Shown here piece after piece: positions 17,073-27,390 of a stretch of 64,000 nucleotides of DNA (positions within the stretch are counted from its first letter, which is position 1; each line of letters begins with the position of its first letter). The notes beneath the pieces are model-generated. The model saw only the letters and a program-made list of their open reading frames with translations, was not told the DNA's origin and ran no database searches. Source of the stretch: Streptomyces violascens (GTDB lineage: Bacteria; Actinomycetota; Actinomycetes; Streptomycetales; Streptomycetaceae). The stretch covers positions 124,001 through 188,000 of the forward strand of contig NZ_BMUA01000013.1 of NCBI RefSeq assembly GCF_014649955.1. Reading direction: 5' to 3'. The position numbers and the translations under genes were made by a program.

Positions 17073-17307
17073 GGGCAGCACGGTATGCCGTGGCCGCATG
17101 AGGTGCTCGCTGCCGATCCCCGCAAGCCCTCACCCGAATGCCCCCCCCGGCATCACCCACATCCCCCGCCACCCAGGCGCGAGCCCGCAGGCAGCCATAG
17201 CCTCGCGGCACAAGGCTCAAGGCGACGGCTCGGGGCGCCCGCGAAGCCCGCCACCGTGCTTCCTCGTCGGCTCCGCGCGCCCCCGTACCCCCACGGAAGG
17301 CCCGCTC

Positions 17308-18726
17308 ATGTCCGACAGACGGCTCGCGCTCATGGCCGCCGTAGGCCTCGTTCTGGCTGCCGCCGCGCTTCCCCCGGCGGCCACGGCCGACACCCCCGGC
17401 CCGCATGCCGACACCCTCGTCACCTACCGCGTACCGATCCGGCACACCCAGGACGCGCATACTCTCGCCGCCGCCGGGTTCGACCTCCTGGAGCGGCGGG
17501 AGGGCAACGACCTGTTCGTCCTCGGTGATCCAACGACCGCCGCCTCCCTGCAGCAGATCGGGTTCAGCGCGACCGCCGTCGGGACTCAGCCGCGGCCGAC
17601 CCCCAACACCGTCCGGCCCGCCGTGGGCGACACCTACCACGGCGGTTACCGCACCGTCGACGGGAGCTACGCCCACCTCGACCAAGTGGCCGTCCAGCAC
17701 CCGGATTTGGCCACCGTCGTCACGTACGGGCAGTCCTGGCGGAAGAAGCAGGACAGCGCCAAAGGCCGCGATCTCAAGGCCGTCTGCGTCACCAAGATGC
17801 AGCCGGGGGACTGCGCACTCGTCCCGAACTCCACGAAGCCCCGCTTCTTCCTCATGGGGCAGATCCACGCCCGCGAGATCACCACCGGCGAGGTCGCCCT
17901 GCGGTGGATCGACGAGCTGACGACCCGGTACGGCAAGGACGCCGACATCACCAAGCTGATGGACACCACCGAGATGTGGGTCGTGCCCCTCGCCAACCCG
18001 GACGGCGTCGACATCGTCGCCTCCGGCGGCGACAACCCCGTACTCCACCGCAAGAACGCCAACGACTCGCACGGCAAGACCTGCGGCCACAGCGGCCAGA
18101 TCGGCATCGACCTCAACCGCAACGCCGGCACCCACTGGGGCGGCCTGGGCACCTCGCAGAAGCCCTGCGGCCAGGAGTACCTCGGCCCGGCCGCAGACTC
18201 AGAGCCGGAGAACGCCGCCCTGGAGGGCCTGTTCCGGCAGCTGTACCCGGCCGTGCGCACCGGCACCGAGAACGACGCCCCCGCGCCGGCCGAGGCCCGG
18301 GGCATGATGATCAGCCTTCACGGCGACGCGAACATGGTGCTGCTGCCCTGGGGGTTCGACCACACCGCGCACACCGGCAGCGACTCCGCCCTGCGCGCCC
18401 TGGCCACCGAGATGGGCTCGCTCACTGGGTACAAGTCCGGGCAGGCCGGCGAGATCCTGTACGACGCGTCCGGCGGCACCGACGACTGGACCTTCGACAA
18501 GCTCGGCCTCGCCAGCTTCACCATCGAGGTCGGCGACAGCGACGGCCGCGGCTGCGACGGATTCACCCCGCCCTACTCCTGCCAGGACACCTACTTCTGG
18601 CCAAAAATGAAACCCGTCCTCCTCTACGCCGCCCAGCACGCGGCGGCGCCGTACCGGACCACCGCCGCCGTCAGTGAGGCCGATGCGCCGGAGGCCGCCG
18701 CACCCGCGCCGGCCGGGGAGATCTGA
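17308..18726 (+). CDS. Secreted M14 zinc carboxypeptidase
   Basis: A 472-residue exported protein. A signal peptide at residues 1-31 (MSDRRLALMAAVGLVLAAAALPPAATA) is followed by a propeptide region and an M14 carboxypeptidase domain from about residue 115. Zinc ligands are visible: H187 and E190 in QIHAREITTGE, and the third histidine H338 in SLHGDAN. NPDGVD and IDLNRN carry the substrate-binding residues, and E407 in FTIEVGDS is the likely catalytic base. Full length with all key residues, so probably active in removing C-terminal residues from peptides outside the cell. GGAAGG precedes the ATG. A hairpin shared with katG ends the transcript. Confidence 0.9.
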   Translation: MSDRRLALMAAVGLVLAAAALPPAATADTPGPHADTLVTYRVPIRHTQDAHTLAAAGFDLLERREGNDLFVLGDPTTAASLQQIGFSATAVGTQPRPTPNTVRPAVGDTYHGGYRTVDGSYAHLDQVAVQHPDLATVVTYGQSWRKKQDSAKGRDLKAVCVTKMQPGDCALVPNSTKPRFFLMGQIHAREITTGEVALRWIDELTTRYGKDADITKLMDTTEMWVVPLANPDGVDIVASGGDNPVLHRKNANDSHGKTCGHSGQIGIDLNRNAGTHWGGLGTSQKPCGQEYLGPAADSEPENAALEGLFRQLYPAVRTGTENDAPAPAEARGMMISLHGDANMVLLPWGFDHTAHTGSDSALRALATEMGSLTGYKSGQAGEILYDASGGTDDWTFDKLGLASFTIEVGDSDGRGCDGFTPPYSCQDTYFWPKMKPVLLYAAQHAAAPYRTTAAVSEADAPEAAAPAPAGEI

Positions 18727-18737
18727 CCCGCGGAAAC

Positions 18738-18771
18738 GGTCCAGGCCGGCTCGATCGGGCCGGCCTGGACC
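18738..18771. terminator. Bidirectional terminator between carboxypeptidase and katG
   Basis: 13-bp perfect stem GGTCCAGGCCGGC/GCCGGCCTGGACC around 8 bases, placed between two convergent stop codons. Confidence 0.7.
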
Positions 18772-18777
18772 CAGGGA

Positions 18778-21009
<2,232 letters not shown>

Positions 21010-21362
21010 GGCAATCCTTCTTCACTCGGTGGATCACAGTGCTCAGGAACTGCGGGCGGTGAAACGACCGGGGCACGGGCACCGGCTTGACGGCCTCGGC
21101 CTTGTTGCGTTGTGAAGCCGGGGCCTGCGGACGGGGACCGGGTCGGGGCCCTCGCCGCGAGGGTCTGGGGGACACGGCCGTTGCGGGTGGGACGGAAGTC
21201 TTCCTGTCCCTAGGCTATCGGCGGCATCGATCCTACGATGGACCAAATCCAAGTCAAGAAGTACACCAAACCCATATTCCATCGGAACGCGGCCGCTCCC
21301 TGGCTGGCACACTGCGCGTGTTCCACCGAATCCCGACCCCTGACGTGGACAGGTGAAACGGT
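21010..21362. promoter_or_regulatory. Divergent katG-fur promoter region
   Basis: 353 bases with an AT-rich patch at about 21233-21290 (ggaccaaatccaagtcaag and flanks) that stands out against the GC-rich background. It is the likely site of both promoters and of Fur-family binding. I could not fit a specific palindrome with confidence. Confidence 0.45.
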
Positions 21363-21776
21363 ATGAGTGACCTGCTCGAACGGCTCCGAGGGCGCGGCTG
21401 GCGGATGACGTCCCAGCGGCGCGTCGTCGCGGAGATCCTGGACGCTGGCGACCACGTCCATCTGACGGCCGACGAAGTGCACGTCCAGGCCGCCGAGCGA
21501 CTGCCCGAGATCTCCCGCGCGACCGTCTACAACACCCTGGGCGAGCTGGTCTCCCTCGGCGAGGTCCTGGAGGTCTCCACCGACGGCCGCGCCAAGCGCT
21601 ACGACCCCAACGCCCACCACCCCCACCAGCACCTCGTGTGCTCCAACTGCGGCACCATCCGCGACGTCCACCCCACCGGCGACCCACTGGCCGACCTCCC
21701 GGACGACGAACGCTTCGGCTTCACCCTGTCCCGCGCCGAAATCACCTACCGCGGACTGTGCCCGTCCTGCTCCTAG
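21363..21776 (+). CDS. Fur-family peroxide/metal-responsive repressor (CatR/FurA type)
   Basis: A 137-residue Fur-family regulator. The winged helix covers residues 1-80 (RGWRMTSQRRVVAEILDAGDHVHLTADEVHVQA, then ISRATVYNTLGELV). The dimerisation half holds the HHPHQHLVCSNCGTI metal site and two CxxC pairs (CSNC, CPSC) that bind structural zinc. Divergence from katG suggests a CatR/FurA-like repressor that is released when peroxide oxidises the metal centre. This is the usual pairing in actinobacteria, although in many species the fur gene lies upstream of katG on the same strand. Confidence 0.88.
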   Translation: MSDLLERLRGRGWRMTSQRRVVAEILDAGDHVHLTADEVHVQAAERLPEISRATVYNTLGELVSLGEVLEVSTDGRAKRYDPNAHHPHQHLVCSNCGTIRDVHPTGDPLADLPDDERFGFTLSRAEITYRGLCPSCS

Positions 21777-21823
21777 ACACGATCCCGCTCGGCCGCTCAT
21801 AGGGACGCGCGTACGCGTGCCAC

Positions 21824-21861
21824 CCCATGAGACGAGTCGTAGCCCATGAGATGAGTCATAG
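21824..21861. repeat. Tandem 19-bp direct repeat
   Basis: Two adjacent copies, CCCATGAGACGAGTCGTAG and CCCATGAGATGAGTCATAG, 17 of 19 bases identical. They lie between the fur stop and the SepF-like gene, about 95 bases before its start. They could be paired regulator sites or a simple duplication. Confidence 0.6.
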
Positions 21862-21955
21862 CCGACACCTCTTGGGCCGTGTCGAAGTTGGGCTGAACGG
21901 GTGAGCGGCGTCATCATGGCCGGATGCAGATACAGCACGTGGGCGAGGTGGTCCG

Positions 21956-22345
21956 GTGAGCAGGTACGACGTCACCGACGAACAGTGGGAGGGGCTCGCC
22001 CAGGTCGTTCCGCTGCGCGGCCGCAACGAATGGCCGTCCAGAGTCGACCACCAGACCATCCCCGGCGACTACGCGACCGTCGAACAACGGCGCTTCGTCG
22101 TCCTCAGGGTGCAGATCTTCGCGGACGCCCGCGAAGTCGCCGAATACCTCATCGCACAGATCCCCGTCCTCCTCGACCTGACGGGCGCCGACCCCGAAGT
22201 CGCCAAGCGGATCCTCGACTTCAGCACCGGCGTCGTCTTCGGCCTGGGCAGCGGAATGCACCGCGTCGACCGCAACGTCTTCCTGCTCGCCCCGGCCGGC
22301 ACCGAAGTGGAAGGCATCGCCGCGGCGGCCGTCCCGCACCCCTGA
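21956..22345 (+). CDS. sflB: SepF-like protein (SflB-type paralogue)
   Basis: A 129-residue SepF-family protein. The diagnostic core at residues 45-125 reads RRFVVLRVQIFADAREVAEYLIAQIPVLLDLTGADPEVAKRILDFSTGVVFGLGS, then RVDRNVFLLAPAGTEV. SepF tethers FtsZ to the membrane at division sites. This one is not in the ftsZ cluster and lacks the canonical long N-terminal membrane-targeting helix. It matches the divergent paralogues SflA/SflB of Streptomyces, which affect growth polarity and sporulation. Assignment as SflB rests on remembered synteny with SCO5967. The GTG start is preceded by GAGGTGG. Confidence 0.8.
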   Translation: MSRYDVTDEQWEGLAQVVPLRGRNEWPSRVDHQTIPGDYATVEQRRFVVLRVQIFADAREVAEYLIAQIPVLLDLTGADPEVAKRILDFSTGVVFGLGSGMHRVDRNVFLLAPAGTEVEGIAAAAVPHP

Positions 22346-22469
22346 CCCACCCCCACGCCCCACCGCCCCGCCCCAGGACCGTCCCGCAGCGCTGTGCCGT
22401 CCCTCATTAGTAGGAAGGTCACCGAGGCGGAACGGTTCGTCAGTTTTACGGCTGCGTACGGTCCCAGCC

Positions 22470-23636
22470 ATGACCACGACGAACACCAACAGTGACCGGA
22501 CCGGCCGCCCCGATCGACCCACCGTCACCGAACTCAGGCTGTCCTCCTTCCGGGCACACCGAGGTGCGGCCATCCCGCTCGGCCCGCTCACCCTGGTCAC
22601 CGGGCCGAGCGGCAGCGGCAAGACCAGCGTCCTCGAAGCATTCGAAGCCCTCGCCAGACTCGGCTCGGGCGCATCGCTGGGATCCGTGTTCCGCGACCCC
22701 GCGGGATGCGTGCCCGAACGCGCCGACGCCGACGCCCAGGGCCGCCGCGGCTTCCGCATCGGCTGCACCGTGGACGGACCCGCCGGACCCGTCCGCCTCG
22801 ACCTCGCGATCCAGGCCGAACCGGAACTCCGCGTCGTCGGCGAACGTTTGACCAGCGAAGGACAGATCCTCCTCAGCACCGCACTGCGCGACCCGAGCCG
22901 CTCCACCGTCCAGGCGGCCTGGCACACCGCGGGCGCGGTCCCCGTCACCCGCGCACCGCTTCCCGACGACCGGCTCGGCACCGCGCTGCTGCCGCTGCGC
23001 GTCGCGGGCAAGACAGAAGGACAACTGCGCGTCCTGGCCGCCGCCGAACAAGTCGTCGTCGCCCTGCGCTCGGTGTTCGCCTGCGACCCCCAGCCCCAGC
23101 GCATGCGCGAACCCGTCGTCCCCGCCCAGGGAAGCGGTGCGGGACGATTGAGGCGCGGCTGCGACAACCTCGCCGAAGTCCTCTTCCGCACCCGCACCGA
23201 ATGCGGCATCCGCCACGGCCGCCTCGTCACCGCGGCCCGTGCGGGCTGCGCCGGCCCCGTCACAGGCCTCACCACCGAGCAGCTCGCCGACGGCACGTTA
23301 CGAGCCGTCCTCGCCCGCGGCGCGACCCGGCACGCCACCCCCGTCGGCCGGCTCGGCGAAGGCGAACTCCGCTACCTGGCCCTCGCCCTCGTCCTGCTCA
23401 CCGGACCCGGCGTCCTCGCCGTCGACCCCGTCGCCGAAGTACCCCCGGCCATGCAGACGCTCGCCGTCCTCGCCGACGGACTCGACCGCGCACTCGACCC
23501 CCGCCAGAGCCGCGAACTCATCGCGCTGGCCGCCGAGATGTGCGCCCGCGGCCACATTCGGCTGCTCGCCGCCGTCGGGGACGGAGCGGGGGCCCGCGAG
23601 GCCCACGGGGCGACGGTGGTAGACCTGGAACCGTGA
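22470..23636 (+). CDS. SMC/RecF-like ABC ATPase
   Basis: A 388-residue cytosolic ATPase. It opens VTELRLSSFRAHRGAAIPLGPLTLVTG, typical of RecF/SMC-like AAA proteins, and has a clean Walker A GPSGSGKTS with K51. An ABC-signature-like LGEGELRYLAL lies near residue 298, followed by a weak Walker B, VLAVDPVAEVPPA, in which an acidic catalytic residue is not obvious. There is no coiled coil between the two halves, so it is an ATPase head without an arm. Its stop overlaps the start of a MazG-type gene by one base pair step (GTGA), so the two are translationally coupled. Role unknown; DNA repair or nucleotide-pool control is plausible. Confidence 0.75.
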   Translation: MTTTNTNSDRTGRPDRPTVTELRLSSFRAHRGAAIPLGPLTLVTGPSGSGKTSVLEAFEALARLGSGASLGSVFRDPAGCVPERADADAQGRRGFRIGCTVDGPAGPVRLDLAIQAEPELRVVGERLTSEGQILLSTALRDPSRSTVQAAWHTAGAVPVTRAPLPDDRLGTALLPLRVAGKTEGQLRVLAAAEQVVVALRSVFACDPQPQRMREPVVPAQGSGAGRLRRGCDNLAEVLFRTRTECGIRHGRLVTAARAGCAGPVTGLTTEQLADGTLRAVLARGATRHATPVGRLGEGELRYLALALVLLTGPGVLAVDPVAEVPPAMQTLAVLADGLDRALDPRQSRELIALAAEMCARGHIRLLAAVGDGAGAREAHGATVVDLEP

Positions 23637-24013
23637 ACCAACTCGACGTACCGGCCCTGCAGCGCAGGCTCGCCGCCTTCGCCGCCGCCCGCGACTGGCA
23701 GCCGTACCACACCCCGAAAAACCTCGCCGCGGCCCTCAGCGTCGAGGCCTCCGAACTGCTCGAAATCTTCCAGTGGCTCACCCCCGAGCAGTCGGACCGG
23801 GTGATGACCGACCCGGACAGGGCCCACCGCGTCACCGACGAGGTCGCCGACGTCCTCGCCTACCTCCTCCAGCTCTGCGAGGTGCTCGGCATCGACGCGT
23901 TGGCCGCCCTCTCCGCCAAGATCGACCGCAATGAACTCCGCTTCCCCGTACCGGAAACACCGAAGCACCCGAACAACTCGCCGACAGACACGGAGAGTCA
24001 CTCATCCGAGTGA
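23633..24013 (+). CDS. MazG-type nucleotide pyrophosphohydrolase
   Basis: A 126-residue all-helical MazG-like enzyme of the single-domain (RS21-C6/dCTPase-like) type, which hydrolyses (d)NTPs to monophosphates. The metal-binding acidic helices are visible: SVEASELLEIFQWL at about residues 36-49 and TDEVADVLAYLLQLCEVLGID at about 68-88. The GTG start overlaps the ATPase stop codon (GTGA). It should clean the nucleotide pool of non-canonical or excess nucleotides. Coupling to an SMC-like ATPase is unusual and suggests a regulated function. Confidence 0.85.
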   Translation: MNQLDVPALQRRLAAFAAARDWQPYHTPKNLAAALSVEASELLEIFQWLTPEQSDRVMTDPDRAHRVTDEVADVLAYLLQLCEVLGIDALAALSAKIDRNELRFPVPETPKHPNNSPTDTESHSSE

Positions 24014-24138
24014 CCGAGATACTCACAATCGGCTTGCTGTGCACAGATTTCCGATTTCCTCTGGCTTTCCGAGCCACTCACGCTCACGCTAGGTAGTGGA
24101 CGCGAAGCTCGGGTCCATCGCACGAACGGGGAAATCGG

Positions 24139-24630
24139 ATGGATGCGGTACGGCTCGTCAAACTCAGCCAACACACCCTGGCCCAGAGCAGGGCAGTGCT
24201 CGACATCGTCGGCGAGGCCTGGCAGGCACAAGCCCTCGCCCAGGCGATCGGCGGCCACCTCGCGGCCACCGGCCCGCCGGAACTGAGGGGCGAAGCCCGC
24301 GGCCTCAGCGAAGCCGGCGGCCGGGGCTGCGCCGTCCTCGACCACCCCGGCATGCGCCGCGGCGGCATCCGGGCCGCCCAACTGACCGAAGTGGCCGATG
24401 CCGCAGGCGCGTTGACATCCCTGGGCGCCCTGCTCGGCGACGTCTCGATGGCCCTCGTCTCCGTGGCCTGCGCCACCGACGAGGAGGGCCTGTACTGGCA
24501 GTGCATAGAGGCCATTGACGCCGCCGACGAATCGAGCGACCGCATCCGCGGAATGCTGCGCCGGCTCGCCTTGCGAGAGCAGGAGAGATCGGGCGAAGTG
24601 CTGAGAGACACGGCCACGGGGCCGCCGTGA
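24139..24630 (+). CDS. Streptomyces-specific helical protein (DUF6099-like)
   Basis: A 163-residue protein predicted to be mostly helical and alanine-rich (MDAVRLVKLSQHTLAQSRAVLDIVGEAWQAQALAQAIGGHLA). I recall the family as DUF6099, which has no assigned function. No signal peptide, membrane helix or catalytic motif is visible. The start has a GGGGAAATCGG ribosome site. It is 125 bases behind the MazG gene and may share its transcript. Confidence 0.7.
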   Translation: MDAVRLVKLSQHTLAQSRAVLDIVGEAWQAQALAQAIGGHLAATGPPELRGEARGLSEAGGRGCAVLDHPGMRRGGIRAAQLTEVADAAGALTSLGALLGDVSMALVSVACATDEEGLYWQCIEAIDAADESSDRIRGMLRRLALREQERSGEVLRDTATGPP

Positions 24631-24676
24631 GGGGGGCGGGGGACGGGGAGCGGGGCTCTGCGCGCTCTGGCACGTT

Positions 24677-24706
24677 CTGCCGCTGCCGCTGCCGCTGCCG
24701 CTGCCA
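24677..24706. repeat. CTGCCG hexanucleotide microsatellite
   Basis: Four perfect tandem CTGCCG units plus a degenerate fifth lie in the convergent intergenic gap. The length may vary between strains. No function is apparent. Confidence 0.6.
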
Positions 24707-24763
24707 CCGTTGCCGTGGCCGTGGCCGGACGACCGCCCCCCAGGGTTTACCCGGCCCCGACTG

Positions 24764-25009
24764 TCAGCGGTTCTCGCGGTCCTCGTGCTGTTCGCGCTCC
24801 TCGTTCCCGTACGCCTGCTGCGCCTCGCCCGGGCCGTCGGCGGGCGGCGTGCGGTCGGTGGTGGACTGGAGGTCCGCGTCGAGCTGCGTCAGATCGGCAT
24901 TCAGCGCCGCCATCAGCTCTTCCATCTGCTGGAGCAGCCCCTTCGGCGCACCCTTCCGTTCGGCGGCGGGCTGCGGCCCGGTCTCTTCGGGCACGGCTTC
25001 CTCGGACAT
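24764..25009 (-). CDS. Small acidic protein, function unknown
   Basis: An 81-residue acidic, hydrophilic protein starting MSEEAVPEETGPQPAAERKG. A central amphipathic helix GLLQQMEELMAALNADLTQLDADLQS (given here as residues about 26-51) could form a coiled coil, and the tail is charged and probably disordered. The start is well supported by a textbook AGGAGG five bases before the ATG; longer frames upstream lack this. No family is recognised. It is transcribed toward the DUF6099-like gene. Confidence 0.65.
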   Translation of the reverse strand: MSEEAVPEETGPQPAAERKGAPKGLLQQMEELMAALNADLTQLDADLQSTTDRTPPADGPGEAQQAYGNEEREQHEDRENR

Positions 25010-25256
25010 GGCGGCCTCCTCGGCCCAAGCCCTCCCGCAGGGCGGACAGGGCGGAGAATCGCTCGACGCACCACAGGGCCGCCGACACGCGGGCCGGGCG
25101 GTCCGGCTCCCCCCGAGCCAACGACTGGTTGACGCCAACGTCACTGGTCAGAAGGGGCGCGAGCGGGCGGCTCGACGAATGTTCACCCGACCGAGCTGCC
25201 GTGGGGCGAGTGGCGGAGGCGAGGTTGACGGCGGCCCAACGGTGCAGGATGGAGGT

Positions 25257-26186
25257 ATGGATCTTCGCATCTTCACCGAGCCCCAGCAGGGCGCCGGCTA
25301 CGACACTCTCCTGACCGTCGCCAAGGCCACCGAAGACCTCGGCTTCGACGCCTTCTTCCGCTCCGACCACTACCTCCGGATGGGGTCCGCCGACGGACTC
25401 CCGGGCCCGACCGACGCCTGGATCACCCTGGCCGGACTCGCCCGCGAGACCAAGCGGATCCGGCTCGGCACCCTGATGACCGCCGGCACCTTCCGGCTGC
25501 CGGGCGTCCTCGCCATCCAGGTCGCCCAGGTCGACCAGATGTCGGGCGGCCGGGTCGAACTCGGCCTGGGCGCCGGATGGTTCGAGGACGAGCACAAGGC
25601 GTACGGCATCCCGTTCCCGAAGGAGAAATTCGCCAGGCTGGAGGAACAGCTGGCCATCGTCACCGGACTCTGGTCCACCGAAGTGGGCCACACCTTCGAC
25701 TACCACGGCACCTACTACCAGCTCAGTGACTCGCCCGCGCTGCCCAAGCCCGCGCAGGCCAAGGTGCCCGTCCTGATCGGCGGGCACGGGGCGACCCGCA
25801 CGCCGCGGCTCGCCGCCCAGTACGCCGACGAATTCAACATCCCGTTCGCCTCCATCGAGGACAGCGAGCGGCAGTTCACCAGGGTGAAGGCGGCCGCCGA
25901 GGCCGCCGGACGCAGGGCGGACGACCTCGTGTACTCCAACGCGCTGGTCGTCTGCGTGGGCAAGGACGACGCAGAGGTGGCCCGCCGGGCCGCCGCGATC
26001 GGACGGGAGGTGGAGGAACTCAAGGCCAACGGACTCGCGGGCTCGCCCGCCGAAGTCGTCGAGAAGATCGGCAAGTACGAGGCGACCGGCTCGTCCCGCA
26101 TCTACCTCCAGCTGCTCGATCTCGACGACCTCGATCAGCTCGAACTGATCTCCTCGCGGGTGCTGCCGCAGCTGACCGGAGCCTGA
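25257..26186 (+). CDS. LLM-class F420-dependent oxidoreductase
   Basis: A 309-residue luciferase-like monooxygenase-fold enzyme of the F420-dependent class. It starts MDLRIFTEPQQGAGYDTLLTVAKATEDLGFDAFFRSDHYL, followed by the conserved RIRLGTLMTAGTFRLPGVLA and ELGLGAGWFEDEHKAYGIPFP signatures. Coenzyme F420 is widespread in streptomycetes and such enzymes reduce or oxidise diverse small molecules; the substrate is not evident. The start ATG at 25257 aligns with the family and follows GGATGGAGG. The homocysteine methyltransferase gene begins two bases after its stop, so the two are one operon. Confidence 0.9.
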   Translation: MDLRIFTEPQQGAGYDTLLTVAKATEDLGFDAFFRSDHYLRMGSADGLPGPTDAWITLAGLARETKRIRLGTLMTAGTFRLPGVLAIQVAQVDQMSGGRVELGLGAGWFEDEHKAYGIPFPKEKFARLEEQLAIVTGLWSTEVGHTFDYHGTYYQLSDSPALPKPAQAKVPVLIGGHGATRTPRLAAQYADEFNIPFASIEDSERQFTRVKAAAEAAGRRADDLVYSNALVVCVGKDDAEVARRAAAIGREVEELKANGLAGSPAEVVEKIGKYEATGSSRIYLQLLDLDDLDQLELISSRVLPQLTGA

Positions 26187-26188
26187 CC

Positions 26189-27160
26189 GTGCGGCCCGCC
26201 CGGACACTCGCCGCGGCCCTCGCGCAGGGACCGGTCGTCCTCGACGGCGGCCTCTCCAACCAACTGGAGGCCCAGGGCTGCGACTTGAGCGACGAGCTGT
26301 GGTCGGCCCGGCTGCTCGCCGACGACCCGCGGCAGATCCAGGCCGCGCACACGGCGTACGTACGGGCGGGCGCCCAGGTCGTGACCACCGCCAGCTACCA
26401 GGCCACGTTCGAAGGCTTCGCCCGCCGAGGGCTGAGCCGTAGCGAGGCCGGGCGACTGCTGGCGGAGAGTGTGCAACTGGCGCGTGGAGCTGGGGAGTTG
26501 GACGGGGGCGGGGAGGGGTGGGTGGGGAGGGGGAGGGGGGAGGCCCCCCGAAGCCCTGCCCAGCCCCCCGAATTCTGGGTAGCCGCCTCCATCGGACCCT
26601 ACGGCGCGTTCCTCGCCGACGGCAGCGAGTACCGCGGGCGTTACGGGCTGAGCGTGCGCGAGCTGGAGCGGTTCCACCGGCCGCGGATCGAGACGCTGGC
26701 GGCGGCGGAGCCCGATGTCCTCGCGCTGGAGACGGTCCCGGATGCGGACGAGGCGGAGGCGCTGCTGAGGGCGGTCGACAGGTGCGGCGTGCCGGTGTGG
26801 CTTTCGTACAGCATCGCGGGCGGGCGCACTCGGGCCGGTCAGGATCTGGCCGCGGCGTTCGGTCTTGCGGCGGGCCATGACCAGGTGATCGCGGTCGGGG
26901 TGAACTGCTGCACCCCTGCCGATGCCGACCGGGCGGTGCCGCTCGCGGCGTCGGTCACGGGCAAGCCGGTGGTGGTCTATCCGAACAGCGGCGAGCGCTG
27001 GGACGCGGAGCGGCGCGGCTGGGCGGGCGGCACGACGTTCGACGCGGGGCGGGTGGGGGACTGGGTGGCGTCCGGGGCGCGGCTCGTCGGCGGCTGCTGC
27101 CGGGTCGGGCCGACGGAGATCGCGGAGCTGGCGGCCCGGGTGCGGGGTTGGTCGGCGTGA
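26189..27160 (+). CDS. mmuM: Homocysteine S-methyltransferase with a G-rich insertion
   Basis: A 323-residue zinc-dependent enzyme that methylates homocysteine to methionine, typically from S-methylmethionine. It has the N-terminal VVLDGGLSNQLEAQGCDL and the zinc cysteines in VGVNCCTP and LVGGCCRVGP. Residues about 97-128 form a glycine/arginine/proline-rich insertion (GELDGGGEGWVGRGRGEAPRS) not expected in the family. It is encoded by an extreme G-run followed by a C-run at 26504-26577, and it separates the LARGA helix from the conserved FWVAASIGPYGA. The frame is intact, so the enzyme may tolerate it as a surface loop. Cotranscribed with the upstream oxidoreductase. Confidence 0.88.
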   Translation: MRPARTLAAALAQGPVVLDGGLSNQLEAQGCDLSDELWSARLLADDPRQIQAAHTAYVRAGAQVVTTASYQATFEGFARRGLSRSEAGRLLAESVQLARGAGELDGGGEGWVGRGRGEAPRSPAQPPEFWVAASIGPYGAFLADGSEYRGRYGLSVRELERFHRPRIETLAAAEPDVLALETVPDADEAEALLRAVDRCGVPVWLSYSIAGGRTRAGQDLAAAFGLAAGHDQVIAVGVNCCTPADADRAVPLAASVTGKPVVVYPNSGERWDAERRGWAGGTTFDAGRVGDWVASGARLVGGCCRVGPTEIAELAARVRGWSA

Positions 27161-27390
27161 GGAACGGGCAGTCCCGCCGCTGTAGGCGTGGTGGGTGCAG
27201 GTGCGGTACCGGCTCCCGCTGGGGACGTCGTGGGAGGCGTCCGGCCGGAGCACGCCGAGCGGGCTGATGACGAGCCCGCCTCGTCATCAAGCCTTCCGCG
27301 AGCCGCCCGAGCCGACCCCCTTACCCCGCCCCGGCCCGGCGCCTGGCGCTTCGCCGGGTGAGTGGCCCCGCCGCGGGACAGGATGGGGGC

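Noticed and set aside
13942..17528. Two overlapping long rightward frames over MFS, methyltransferase and XRE genes
   Set aside because: Shadows of leftward genes with clear motifs. The true rightward gene (carboxypeptidase) starts only at 17308.
26189..27160. Homocysteine methyltransferase as a pseudogene
   Set aside because: The G-rich insert keeps the frame and all zinc cysteines remain, so it is annotated as a complete CDS with an odd loop.
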